Source of the DNA: Rutidosis leptorrhynchoides
Taxonomy: Eukaryota > Streptophyta > Magnoliopsida > Asterales > Asteraceae
NCBI RefSeq assembly: GCF_046630445.1
Contig: NC_092341.1
Coordinates: 290,884,501 to 290,948,500, forward strand
Reading direction: 5' to 3'
DNA: 64,000 nt
Position 1 is the stretch's first letter. The number at the start of each line of letters is the position of its first letter. Made by a program: the position numbers and the translations under genes. The notes beneath the pieces were generated by a model. That model was not told the DNA's origin and did no database searches. It saw only the letters and a list, made by a program, of their open reading frames with translations. Of the stretch, positions 43,589-53,646 are shown in pieces.

Positions 43589-46500
43589 ATGAGTAGTTCT
43601 TTAAATGATGGCGACGATCACGGTGAGATTTTTCTCGATGAAGATGATATCGTCGAAGAAATTAACGTAGACGAAGAAGGTAGCTTTATTTTCAGTCCCT
43701 GGATTTATAGTTATGCATATAACGTCCACGTTTTATGAAAAACTTGTTTCCATTGTTGCTTCAGATCTCCCTGATGCAGACGATGATGCGGATTCTGATC
43801 AAGAAACTTTTGGTTTGTTAACACTTTCATAAATTCAGTCTTTTTTAATTTTTATAATCTTGGTATTTCTTCTTATTTTCTATCAGTTTGTTTTAATTGC
43901 TTCATTTGTTGGATTCAGATGAAGCTGATGATTCATTGCACATATTTACCGGCCATACTGGTAAAATGTTAATCTAGCCAATTAGTTGATACGTGTTATT
44001 ATTATTATAAATATAAATATAAATAGTGGTAGGATCAAGAGGGAAGTAACCATTCGGGAGGAAGCGGGAGGAAGCAAAAACTTTTTTTTTCTTTTCGTTT
44101 TTTGAAAAAACTTTGTTCACGAACATTATAGATGAGATGAAAATATGAACATTTAGTAGAGACACTTTGTGATAAATGTTTTTATTTTGGCGGGAAAACG
44201 CTCGAAGAAGTAATGTATAACAATTATCGTGTTTTTCGAGCGTATTTTGAGGTTTTAGCTATTGGGGTTTAGATATTAGGGTTTATAGGGTTTAGAAATT
44301 TAGGGTTTAGGGTTTAGATTTAGGGTTTAGATTGAGTTTTTAACACGAACGGTTTAGGGTTTAGGGTTTGGTGTTTTGGGTTTATTCCATAAACCCAAAA
44401 CACCAAACTCTAAACCCTAAACTCTAAATCGGGCTAAATTTTACTTCACAAAACATGAAAAAAAAAACGTTCATATTCTTCACGAACAATATTATCTTGA
44501 ATGTTATTTTTGTCGATCGTTTTCCCGCCTAAATAATAACATTCATCACGAAGTGTCTCTTCTAAATGTTCATATTTTCGTGTGATCTTGATGCCGGAAA
44601 AAAAAAAATTCAAAAAAAACGAAAAAAAAATATTTTTTTGCTTCCCCCGCTTCCCCCCGATTGATTACTTCCCCATTGATCCTGCCCCTAAATAGTGGTA
44701 GGATCAAGAGGGAAGTAACCATTCGGGGGGAAGCAAAAACTTTTTTTTTTAATAAATATACAAGATGATATTTCTAACTTTATTATCCGTAACTTGGTTA
44801 TAGGTGAAGTATACACGGTTGCATGCAGTCCAACTGATGCTACATTGGTGGCAACCGGTGCAGGGGATGATAAAGGTTTTTTATGGAAGATTAATCAAGG
44901 AGATTGGGCTTTTGAATTACACGGTATGCAAGCTATTCAAATTGGTTGCCAATGTTTTTTTTTTTTTTTTTTTTCAACACATTATGCTGACCATATATTA
45001 TATTGTTTGTTATATATAGGTCATAAGGATTCAGTATCATGTGTTGCATTCAGTTCTGATGGTCAATTGGTTGCATCTGGAGGTTTCGATGGAGTCATTC
45101 AAGTGTGGGACATATCTTTAGGAAACCTTAAATGTACACTCGATGGACCTGCAGCTGGCATCGAGGTAAAAAAATAATTTTTTTCGTCCCGTTTTCTAAT
45201 TATTTTTTATAACTAATTTCTTGTCATTATCCAGTGGGTTAAATGGCATCCACGAGGACACCTTGTTTTAGCGGGTTCAGAGGATTCTACTGTTTGGATG
45301 TGGAATGCTGATAAGAATGCGTATCTTAATACGTTTTCGGGTCATGCTAGTACTGTTACTTGCGGGGATTTTACACCTGATGGTATTATCTTATTTAGTT
45401 ATATATTTATTTTATTTTTTGAGATTATGTATTTCTTGATACAATTGTTTTACAAGTGTTATTTTGTGTGTGTGTGTGTATATAGGTAAAATAATTTGTA
45501 CTGGTTCTGATGATGCGAGTTTGAGGGTATGGAACCCAAGAACTGGGGAGAACATTCATGTTGTTAAGGGTATGTATTTGTTACTGTAATAATTTGTGTG
45601 CATATTCCCGACAAAAAAAAAAAAAAAAGTGTCTTGGAAAATAAATAAAAGGAAGTTTGATTGTATTAATTTTATTATTGTGTTAAGGTCATTATTATCA
45701 CTCCGAAGGGTTGACATGTTTGACGATAACCGCTGACTCATCTCTTGTTCTGACCGGCTCAAAAGACGGTTCTGTTCATGTTGTGAATATTGCATCTGGA
45801 AAGGTTTGAATAAGTTCATTATGTTATTTCTTGCCTTTTTTCCATTAATGTTGTTGCTCTATTTAGATAATAATGTCGCTCTTTTTGTAGTCCGTTTTTG
45901 ACGTTTTGATTTTGTTTTCTTTCAACACAGGTTGTCACTTCTTTAACGTCACATACAGATTCAATCGAATGTATCGGGCTCTCATCTAGGTATTTGATTT
46001 TCATTAAAAAAGTAAATTATGATACAAAAGTTCTAAGGATAGTTCTGTAGTAATATTTGATTCGAGTATCTGGATAGAAGTGCTTGGGATCAACTTATAG
46101 TCATGGTTACGGTGGCCCTTGCGGCTGTTTGGTGACAAGCTCTTCTCGTTTTGCCCAAAACGTGTAATTAGTCGGTCAACGCTAAAAAGTCACGCTAAAA
46201 AGTCAGGTCAAAGTCGGATCAAATCGGGTCAAAGTCTGTCAAAAGTCAACTCTTTGTCTGGCCTTGGTCTAGTGTAAACGAAAATCCTAAGCCCATTCAA
46301 AAATTAGCTAGGAAAACACCAACCCTTACATAGTATCCCTTAAAGATAAATTACTTAATAAATACACTAGATATTTTTAAACTAATACCACATCATCTTA
46401 TTTGAATATTTAAAATATGCGTGTTTGAAATATTTATGTTAGAAATATTTACGTTAGAAATATTTTTTTACTTAAAAATAAAGTTGGTCAACGTCTGTCT

Positions 46501-47121
46501 CGGCTCCGTCTTGACCTTTCAAGGTCATGCCCGATTCGTCTCCACCCCGCGTCTTTTTCAACTTTGCGCATAGTGAAATGTTCTTTTTGACTCGATACTT
46601 GTCTAAAACATAAGAGTGATTAATCTCTTACAGTACTAATTATTGCAATTAATTATAACTTATAAGATGCCTAATATCACACTCTTGGCCTTAATTTGTA
46701 TTGTAGCGCTCCTTGGGCAGCAACAGGAAGCATGGATCAGAAACTTATCATCTGGGATCTACAACACTCTTTGGCCCGTTGCACATGCGATCACGACGTA
46801 CTCTCTTCCTAAATTTCATCATACGAAACTCGAGCTTGATTATGCATTTGTGACCCATTAACATTACACTTTTTTTGTGTTATATTTAATCAGGATGGTG
46901 TGACGTGCCTGTCATGGTTAGGTGTGTCTCGGTTCGTGGCTACAGGATGTGTGGATGGTAAAGTGAGGATATGGGACAGTCTTTCTGGAGACTGTGTCAA
47001 GACTTTTGCAGGGCACACGGATGCCGTTCAGTCTCTAGCCATCTCGTCTGATGGGACCCATCTAGTTTCCGTCTCTCTTGACGGAACTGCTCATGTTTTT
47101 GAGATCAATGAATTTCGTTAA
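43589..47121 (+). CDS. WD40-repeat protein, AAMP-like (angio-associated migratory cell protein homologue)
   Basis: Eleven coding exons with GT-AG introns and consistent phase: 43589-43679, 43765-43812, 43919-43960, 44804-44923, 45020-45165, 45235-45382, 45486-45569, 45688-45803, 45931-45989, 46707-46797, 46894-47121. They encode about 390 residues. The first 50 are acidic (FLDEDDIVEEINVDEE), followed by a chain of about eight WD40 repeats ending in WD-like dipeptides (IQVWDI, VWMWNA, LRVWNP, IIWDLQ, VRIWDS). A tightly similar plant family exists (Arabidopsis At1g71840, about 407 residues). WD40 propellers are protein-binding platforms; the plant role is not established. Intron 3 carries a foldback element and intron 9 is long (717 bases). 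The product looks complete. Confidence 0.92.
44028..44688. mobile_element. Foldback (MITE-like) element with telomere-like centre in WD40 intron 3
   Basis: The left end GGTAGGATCAAGAGGGAAG is matched inverted at the right end (CTTCCCCATTGATCCTGCC), and the arms pair over much of their length, including CATTTAGTAGAGACACTT against AAGTGTCTCTTCTAAATG and GGCGGGAAAACG against CGTTTTCCCGCC. The centre is a near-perfect palindrome about 44386 made of TTTAGGG and GGTTTGGTGTTTTGGG-type words. TAAATAGT flanks at 44020-44027 and 44689-44696. No coding sequence. Confidence 0.75.
44697..44752 (+). repeat. Partial second copy of the foldback left end
   Basis: Directly after the right TAAATAGT the left terminus repeats (GGTAGGATCAAGAGGGAAG then CATTCGGGGGGAAGC and a T run), ending near the splice acceptor. 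Confidence 0.8.
45990..46706 (+). other. WD40 gene intron 9 with GTCAA-rich segment
   Basis: Contains a stretch (46160-46250) with many GGTCAAAGTC-type words and a second one near 46485-46530. No gene or clear transposon ends. Confidence 0.5.
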
Positions 47122-47460
47122 TGCCTGATTAAATTGCTATAACGTTGAGTGTGCCATCATCTTTGTAACACACTAATACATAGTTTGATACTATGAAACT
47201 GTTGAATCATTTTTGCATGTAATCATGTTTGAGCTTTATAATATCAATATCCACTTCGTTTTTGATAGTCAATTTCTGCAATTGTGAAGAAAAAGTTAAA
47301 TGTGTCAGTCGTGAACTTCTTCCCTGTAAGAGAAATCAATTGTATACCAATGTACATTAAGCATTAAATGTTGTACATTCTCTCTTTACTTGACTCACCA
47401 ACCACTAGCTTAATGCTTCAATGGTATACCAATGTGCATTAAGGAATATACATTAAGGAA
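47122..47460. other. 3' flank of the WD40 gene
   Basis: Probable 3' untranslated region (to about 47280) then intergenic DNA. Nothing else recognised. Confidence 0.5.
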
Positions 47461-47690
47461 TATAGTTGTTTAGCAAGTGTTGTTACTACAATTTAAATAG
47501 GATTTTACATAAAGATTAGATAGATGCTTAATGGTTAAAAGAGTTTAACTCTAAATGATTCACCATATATCATTTGGAGATCTGAAACAAACGCGCTAAA
47601 TGTTGAATCTGCATTGTCAAATGAAAGCAAACGCGCTGAATGTTGAATATGCGTTTGAATCATTTAATTAAGAGGTAATCAAACGAACCC
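47461..47690. mobile_element. Truncated MITE, relative of 51074-51477
   Basis: The right half matches the complete MITE in the TGA gene: AACGCGCTGAATGTTGAAT, then AATTAAGAGGTAATCAAACG and terminal ACCC followed by TAA. The left end is missing. Confidence 0.75.
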
Positions 47691-47969
47691 TAAGTTGAAG
47701 TACGCACAATAACATGTGAAAGTTTCAATTACTTAAGGTGTAGCCAAGAATCATGTGAAGTGCATCAAATACTACACCTAACATTAAATTTAACAATCCA
47801 AATATCTTTCTTACATATAAATGTGCATGTATATTCATTCTCAACTCATCCTTCCAAATCTTTGACTTCCTTTTGCTTTCATTGTATGACCATTTCTTGC
47901 TTCTTTCTAACTCCAACATATACACATCTCTTTCTTCAATTTTCCGCTAAGAAACGAAACGCTTAGAGA

Positions 47970-48251
47970 ATGAAGCCCGGCCGTTCACTTAGATTCCGCA
48001 CTTGGTTTCTTGTCGTTATTGTGTTCTTGATACTTAACAAGAGCAAAACTCATGTTTCTTTGCAGGAAGGAGAAAATGCAGAATTGTTTCAGTCAGGGTC
48101 GAGTTTACCGGATTGCTCGCACGCTTGCGGGCCATGTTTTCCTTGCAGAAGGATGATAATAAGTTCCAGGTGTCGAATGATGACCGAATCTTGTCCGGTT
48201 ATCTATAGGTGTTTCTGTAAAGGAAGATACTATCATGTTCCATCAAACTAA
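47970..48251 (+). CDS. Epidermal patterning factor-like secreted peptide (EPF2/EPFL7 type)
   Basis: A single-exon frame of 93 residues. Residues 1-28 are a signal peptide (basic start, then FLVVIVFLIL). The C-terminal about 48 residues form the EPF cysteine domain: LPDCSHACGPCFPCRRM, then SSRCRMMTESCPVIYRCFCK and RYYHVPSN. Eight cysteines match the spacing of EPF2-like members. EPF peptides are cut from the precursor, leave the cell and bind ERECTA-family receptors with TMM to control stomatal density. The propeptide between signal and mature parts is short (about 17 residues) compared with Arabidopsis EPF2 (about 120 residues total). A TATAAATG lies about 150 bases before the ATG. I cannot exclude an upstream exon. 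Confidence 0.85.
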   Translation: MKPGRSLRFRTWFLVVIVFLILNKSKTHVSLQEGENAELFQSGSSLPDCSHACGPCFPCRRMIISSRCRMMTESCPVIYRCFCKGRYYHVPSN

Positions 48252-49065
48252 CCTACATACACACATGTTACTCTAACCTATGATGTGGATTTTGTTGTGT
48301 TTGTTACAAAACTTTACGAGTTTTTAACTTTTTCTGATAGAATCATGTTGTATCTCTTTGTAGTAGGTCTTTTGTTGTCTCTCTCTTCTCAGTAAATTGT
48401 TTAATGGAAGTATTTTGTAGGTGATTTTTTTTTTATCTAATTGATGTATGAATCTCTAGTATCAAATGTTTAACACATTTTTTCGTAATCTTCTGATAAG
48501 AGCACCGGGAGCGTTCAGTTCTAAGTTCTGTTCAAAGTTCCACAAGGAAAACGTCGACGGACCACTTTGAGTGCTCTAATAGATTTAAGTGATTATAACT
48601 TAAGATGTGTTACCCAAAAACAAACAAAAAAAGTACACTTTTTAAAGAATAATGCATAATGCAATACAACAACAATAGAACTATATGTGCTCATATATTA
48701 GAATGAATATGGCTTATAATATACAACAATAACATGATACACATCTTTATATGCTTAATCATCTCTTACTATGTTTATTACAAGAAACCGAGCGAAAATA
48801 AATTCATTTCTCTTCTACGAAACCCAAGACTAAACAAGAAACAGAACGAGAATCGATGCCTTTATGTAACTTAATACAGAATAGTGGTCGAAAAACTCGA
48901 CTCTGATCATATACACACATACATATGTATATGCACATCATTACAAATCATATATACATTTTCCTTCATTAAAAATATATAAGCAGATTGAAAGGGTGTG
49001 TAACGCTAATTTATGATTGGTAAAGATCTCTAATTATGCTATTGAATACTCGAGAAAGAGACGAT
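48252..49065. other. Intergenic region between convergent EPF-like and TGA genes
   Basis: Holds the 3' ends of both genes, which converge here. AT-rich, no ORF or transposon ends recognised. Confidence 0.5.
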
Positions 49066-52000
49066 TCATGAAAGTAACGTTGTAGGGTCACGAGGACGAG
49101 TTGACCAAATTGAACTCAGTACACGCAGATGTTGAAAGTACTCACCAAGTACAAGTAACGCTTTTGCTGCTTGAGGTAATGTTAAGATCGGATACATTTG
49201 TTGCAGACTCAGTTTTCGAAGGTGATCCGCCTACACACACAAAATAATACTATAAGAAAGATGATCAAACTAAGTATTAATATTTTTTTTTATAAAGGCA
49301 AGTATTTGGAGACGGGGAATGACCCACCCATCCGATCATTTTCCTCGCATACACGCGCGCTTTCGGGCAAAAACCCGAACCGCATTACAGGGACCCGATC
49401 CTTAAACCATCCCGAGGGGCAGGCGGAGCGGGCCGAAATCCTGGAATACGGGTCGGTATAACCTCCCCGGGGTCACTTCATAAATCGGGTAAATAACCTG
49501 GAATGTTTTAAGGGAGGTGACTCGAACTTGAGACGTCCCACCCCATCCAACACACAAGGTATTGGGTGTACCACTAGGCCACAAGGGCAGGTACTTGTTT
49601 TTTATAATTTACCCGGTTCAAGAAAATTTCAAGAGCTTCGAGCCTTTCGATTGCACAATTCATTTGTGCAGGCGGAGCGGGCCGAAATCCTGGAATACGG
49701 GTCGGTAAAACCTCCATGGGGTCACTTCATAAATCGGGTATATAACCTGGAATGTTGAGAAGTCCCACCCCATCCAACACAAAAGGTGTTGGGTGTACCA
49801 CTAGGCCACAAGGGCCGGTACTTGTTTTTTATAATTTACCTGGTTCAAGAAAATTTCAAGAGCTTCGAGCCTTTCGATTGCACAATTCATTTGTGCAGGC
49901 GGAGCGGGCCGAAATCCTGGAATACAGGTCGGAAAAACCTCCCCGGGGTTACTTCATAAATCGGGTAAATAACCTAGAATGTTTTAGGGGAGGGGACTCG
50001 AACTTGAGACCTTCCACCCCATCCAACACACAAGGTGTTGGGTGTACCACTAGGCCATAAGGGCCGGTAATTTTTTTTATAATTTACCTGGTTCAAGAAA
50101 ATTTCAAGAGCTTCGAGCCTTTCGATAGCACAATTCATTTGTGCAGGCGAAGCGGGTTGAAATCTTGGAATACGGGTTGGTAAAACCTCCATGGGGTCGC
50201 TTCATAAATCGGGTATATAACCTGGAATGTTTTAAGGGAGGGGACTCGAACTTGAGAAGTCCCACCCCATCCAACACACAAGGTGTTGGGTGTACCACTA
50301 GGCCACAAGGGCCGGTACTTTTTTTTTTTATAATTTACCTGGTTCAAGAAAATTTCAAGAGCTTCGAGCCTTTCGATTGCACAATTCATTTGTGCAGGCG
50401 GAGCGGGCCGAAATCCTGGAATACGGGTCGGTAAAACCTCTCCGGGGTCACTTCATAAATCGGGTAAATAACCTGGAATGTTTTAAGGGAGGGGACTCGA
50501 ACTTGAGACCTCCCACCCCATCCAACACACAAGGTGTTGGGTGTACCACTAGGCCACAAGGGCCGGTATTTTTTTTTATTTATTTATTTATTTTTTTTTT
50601 ATAATTTACCTGGTTCAAGAAAATTTCAAGAGCTTCGAGCCTTTCGATTGCACAATTCATTTGTGAGTTGTAACTACCGACTCCCGTTATGTCGATTGTT
50701 ATGCTCTGAGCAAGATTTTGTTGAAGCTTTTCGAGCCCTTGAGTCACAGCCTCCTCAGCTTGTTCACACGATTGCCTAAGCCTTCTAACCTTCATGAGTT
50801 GTGTATCATTTAACTCGATCTGTGGGATTAATATCTGCACAATACAAGTATAACATTTTAGTATTTTCATTCTTGAAAAGTTTTTTTTTATTCTAGCAGA
50901 CGATAAGTGACGCAAATTGACCCTAGAGGTGGCAAATGGGTGGGTCTGGTGGGTGGGATAATGGGTCAGTTTGATTCAGGTTAACCCAAAACACTCTTTT
51001 TCCAAGTATTGAGACTTCTTATAAAAGAATTCCAAATATGATTGCATATAATACGTTACTTCACTGATACTAAGGGTGCGTTTGATACAACTGAATGATT
51101 AAGCACTGGATGATTCATATTCATAATATGAATGATAAAAAGGTTCTGAATGAAGTAAGTTCTAAATGATAATAACCTGTTTGATAAACATTTTAAATGA
51201 ACAATGTGTAAGATGTAAAATTACCTTATTAACCCTTTGCATGAATGAAAAGACAATATATTTGTTTAATAAGTGTTACTGATATCATTTAAAGTGGATA
51301 TTACATAATATTTTTTAGATTAAGAGAGTATTTCAACTTTGAATGGTTTAGCATTATATGCTGAACCATTAAGCACCACATGTTATTTAGAAGTCAGAAA
51401 TAAATAAACGCGCTGAATGTTGAATGGTTCAGCATTCAACGCTGAATCATTCAATTAAGAGGTAATCAAACGTACCCTAAGTTTTAAAACATCAAATATG
51501 ATTACGGAAATGACTTGTATCATATAATCTGGTTTTCAAACATTCAAGATATCAGGTGAACTTTCAACCCGTTTGACCCCTTTCCTTTAAAATTAATTTT
51601 GCTTTACCCAAATTATCCTTTTTGAGATAAATCACAAATGATGGAAACAGAGGTCTTACATATAAGAGCTCAGATGGCCGGAAACCGCCAATCCACTGAA
51701 AGAACCGCTCAACGGGAGTTTTCCACATCCCGTTCATCAAGTAAAATACATCAGCCTTAGCAGCTTCAGCCTTCAATCGAAAAAGCTCAAAGTAATGATT
51801 GAATCCACTCTCAACAAATATACGAAGCTCTATTTCAGTCGTAGGAGTCAACAACAGTTGCCGAAGCTCACAATCTTTTTTTTGTTGTTCTGCAACCCAC
51901 AATTCATATTCCATCTCGAATGTAGCAATCCCAGAGTTAATAACATTACCAGATAACAGACTGTTACCAGCGCTCAACCCGTATACACCCTGTAACCAGC

Positions 52001-52912
52001 CAATCAACCACTGACACGTCAGATTTAGTTGAGAATAAGGAAAATTTTGATAATTTATCGACACCCGGCTAAAAAAGATTTTAGTTTAACTACCTGGTGT
52101 CTGGCCCTCTCGAGTTCTTGTTCTAGTTGAGCTAATTTCATACGGCCTGTTTCCAGTTGTTGAACATATGCCTGGAAATAACTAGAAAACAAGATGAGTA
52201 CCAGGCTCGAGTTTGCTGTAATCATATCTAAAAGTGGCAAAACGGGTGGGCGTTTGGGTTGGGTAACGGGTCAACATGGGATGGGTGGGACTGGCTTCAA
52301 ACACTTTGTATCCATAGTTTTGACTATGTTAGTACAATTAACCTGCTTCCTTTTTAGCTAGGTTTAATCCGTTTGAATTGCTAGGGATATAACTTAACCA
52401 ACCTAAATGGGTCAAACTTGCCATATCTATCAAAGTTCTTTTCCCGTACCTTTTTCCTTAAACGACTTTTACGTGCAGCTTCACGGTTTTGTGCTAGTCG
52501 CCTTTGCAACTGCAGTTAGACAAACAAATTGGTACATTTAACATTCATTTAACATCCATACGTTTATGTATATGAGTGTATGACCTTATCTGAAATAGTT
52601 TTCGTTGTTCGAGTGTCTGGAGTTGCTCCGAATGATTCTTGAGAATTGTATTCAGTCTAAGAATCCAAATTAATTAGTCAAAAGGGAATAATAAAATGAA
52701 AACACAATCTATAAGTATAAACATAGAAATATAATGAGTTCAATGACCTTGGTGGCTAGACTTTCATCGACTTCAGGAGTCATTATATCATGACTCAAGT
52801 TTGGGCTAAGGTTACCTCCAAACGGGTCGACGTCCCACATGCTAATTTGCTGAAGTGGATCGTATATTCCCATTCTTCTTGAAGTTGCAAAATGAGTTGA
52901 AGTTGTTGTCAT
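49066..52912 (-). CDS. TGA-type bZIP transcription factor, clade I (TGA1/TGA4-like)
   Basis: Seven coding exons on the - strand: 52912-52748, 52656-52585, 52509-52450, 52171-52094, 51989-51660, 50834-50610, 49230-49066; all introns GT-AG and all phase 0; 364 residues (Arabidopsis TGA1 has 368). The N-terminus (THFATSRRMGIYDPLQQISMW) is clade I. The basic region is RRLAQNREAARKSRLRKK (about residues 81-98), followed by the leucine zipper AYVQQLETGRMKLAQLEQEL. The DOG1/NPR-interacting C-terminal domain includes DVFYLMNGMWKTP, FFQWIGGFRPSELL, LRQSCEQAEEAV and ERLEALEIFLNQADHLR. These factors bind TGACG motifs and act with NPR1 in defence and nitrate responses. At the position of TGA1 Cys260 there is arginine; Cys266 is kept. 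The last intron holds a SINE and an exon-end tandem array; the fifth holds a MITE. Confidence 0.94.
49283..49597 (-). mobile_element. tRNA-derived SINE, full-length, in last TGA intron
   Basis: On the - strand a GTGGCCTAGTGGTA A box near 49580 and a CAAGTTCGAGTCACC B box near 49520 mark the tRNA-like head. The body extends to an A-tail seen as the T run at 49284-49292 on the + strand. It has the same orientation as the gene. The head half recurs in each unit of the adjacent array. Confidence 0.8.
49598..50610 (-). repeat. Tandem array of SINE head plus exon end in the TGA gene
   Basis: Four extra copies of a 230-270-bp unit. Each unit carries, on the - strand, the last about 53 bases of the sixth coding exon (encoding MNCAIERLEALEIFLNQ or a close variant), its GTAAATT donor, and the 5' half of the SINE, ending CGCTCCGCCTGC and joining the next exon end at ACAAATGAATT. 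Exon-end copies lie at about 49603-49667, 49831-49895, 50079-50142 and 50330-50393; the genuine exon ends at 50610. The extra exon ends have no evident acceptor before them. Confidence 0.9.
51074..51477. mobile_element. PIF/Harbinger-like (Tourist) MITE in TGA intron
   Basis: 404 bp with terminal inverted repeats GGGTGCGTTTGAT and ATCAAACGTACCC (one mismatch), flanked by TAA at 51071-51073 and 51478-51480. No coding capacity. A truncated relative lies at 47461-47690. Confidence 0.85.
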
Positions 52913-52928
52913 AGCTGCTTATTGGATC

Positions 52929-52932
52929 CTAA

Positions 52933-52975
<43 letters not shown>

Positions 52976-53646
52976 ACTACTCAGATGCTAAACACTGTGA
53001 TTCAAACTATGAATATAAGTCTAACAGTTGACTTTAGGAGTCAAATAAGTTCAATTCTGACTTTAAGTTTGACATGAATTGTTTGAACTTCATAAATAAC
53101 TGAATACTTGCATATTTTAGATTAGTAGGTATATCAATAGATACAAAAATTTAAAACTTTGAAAAACTTATTACCAGGACAAGCAAAATTTGATAAATAT
53201 AAGGTTCCAAAATTTGTCAATGGTCAACATGATCATTTGATGAAAAGCCATATGAAGAAATGGTAAAGAAAATACATACACACAAGGGCCAAGATATGCA
53301 TATACCTCAATAGGATCATATATAATTGAATCATGAATGTGTTAGATTTTAATGCAGAGTGTACTACTTATATACGAAAAATCATAAATAAACATTAGTT
53401 CTTTTTTAAAAAAAAAGACTCAAAGAAGTCCATAAATATTGCAACTTACTAAGCTTAAATCATCCATTTCTATACAACTTTTATGATTGCAGTTTGTGCA
53501 ACCTTAAACACAACACTCAAGTTGAGACAACAATAGATTAAAAGCATCAATATTCATGAATTCATCAATGAAAAACAAATATTTATACACAAAAGCAACC
53601 AATGATTATGAATTTATGAAAAGAGGAGGCTTGTGGGGAAGCTAAC
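52929..53646 (-). other. Intron in the 5' leader of the TGA gene
   Basis: On the - strand ATGCACAG|GTTAGC (donor at 53646-53645) and TTTTGTTAG|GATCC (acceptor at 52929) bracket a 718-base intron whose acceptor lies 17 bases before the ATG. The intron ends in a 41-base T run on the gene strand (A run at 52934-52974), which acts as an extreme polypyrimidine tract. Confidence 0.6.

Noticed and set aside
44280-44420. Interstitial telomere
   Set aside because: TTTAGGG units are few, degenerate and arranged as a palindrome inside a foldback element.
48490-48590. Small MITE with AGAGCAC ends
   Set aside because: Only seven bases of inverted match and no target duplication.
49402-50434. Several short frames on both strands through the TGA intron
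   Set aside because: They come from the repeated SINE and exon-end units and carry no independent protein.
49598-50610. CRISPR-like regular array
   Set aside because: Units are 230-270 bp, eukaryotic context, and are explained by tandem duplication of exon end plus SINE.
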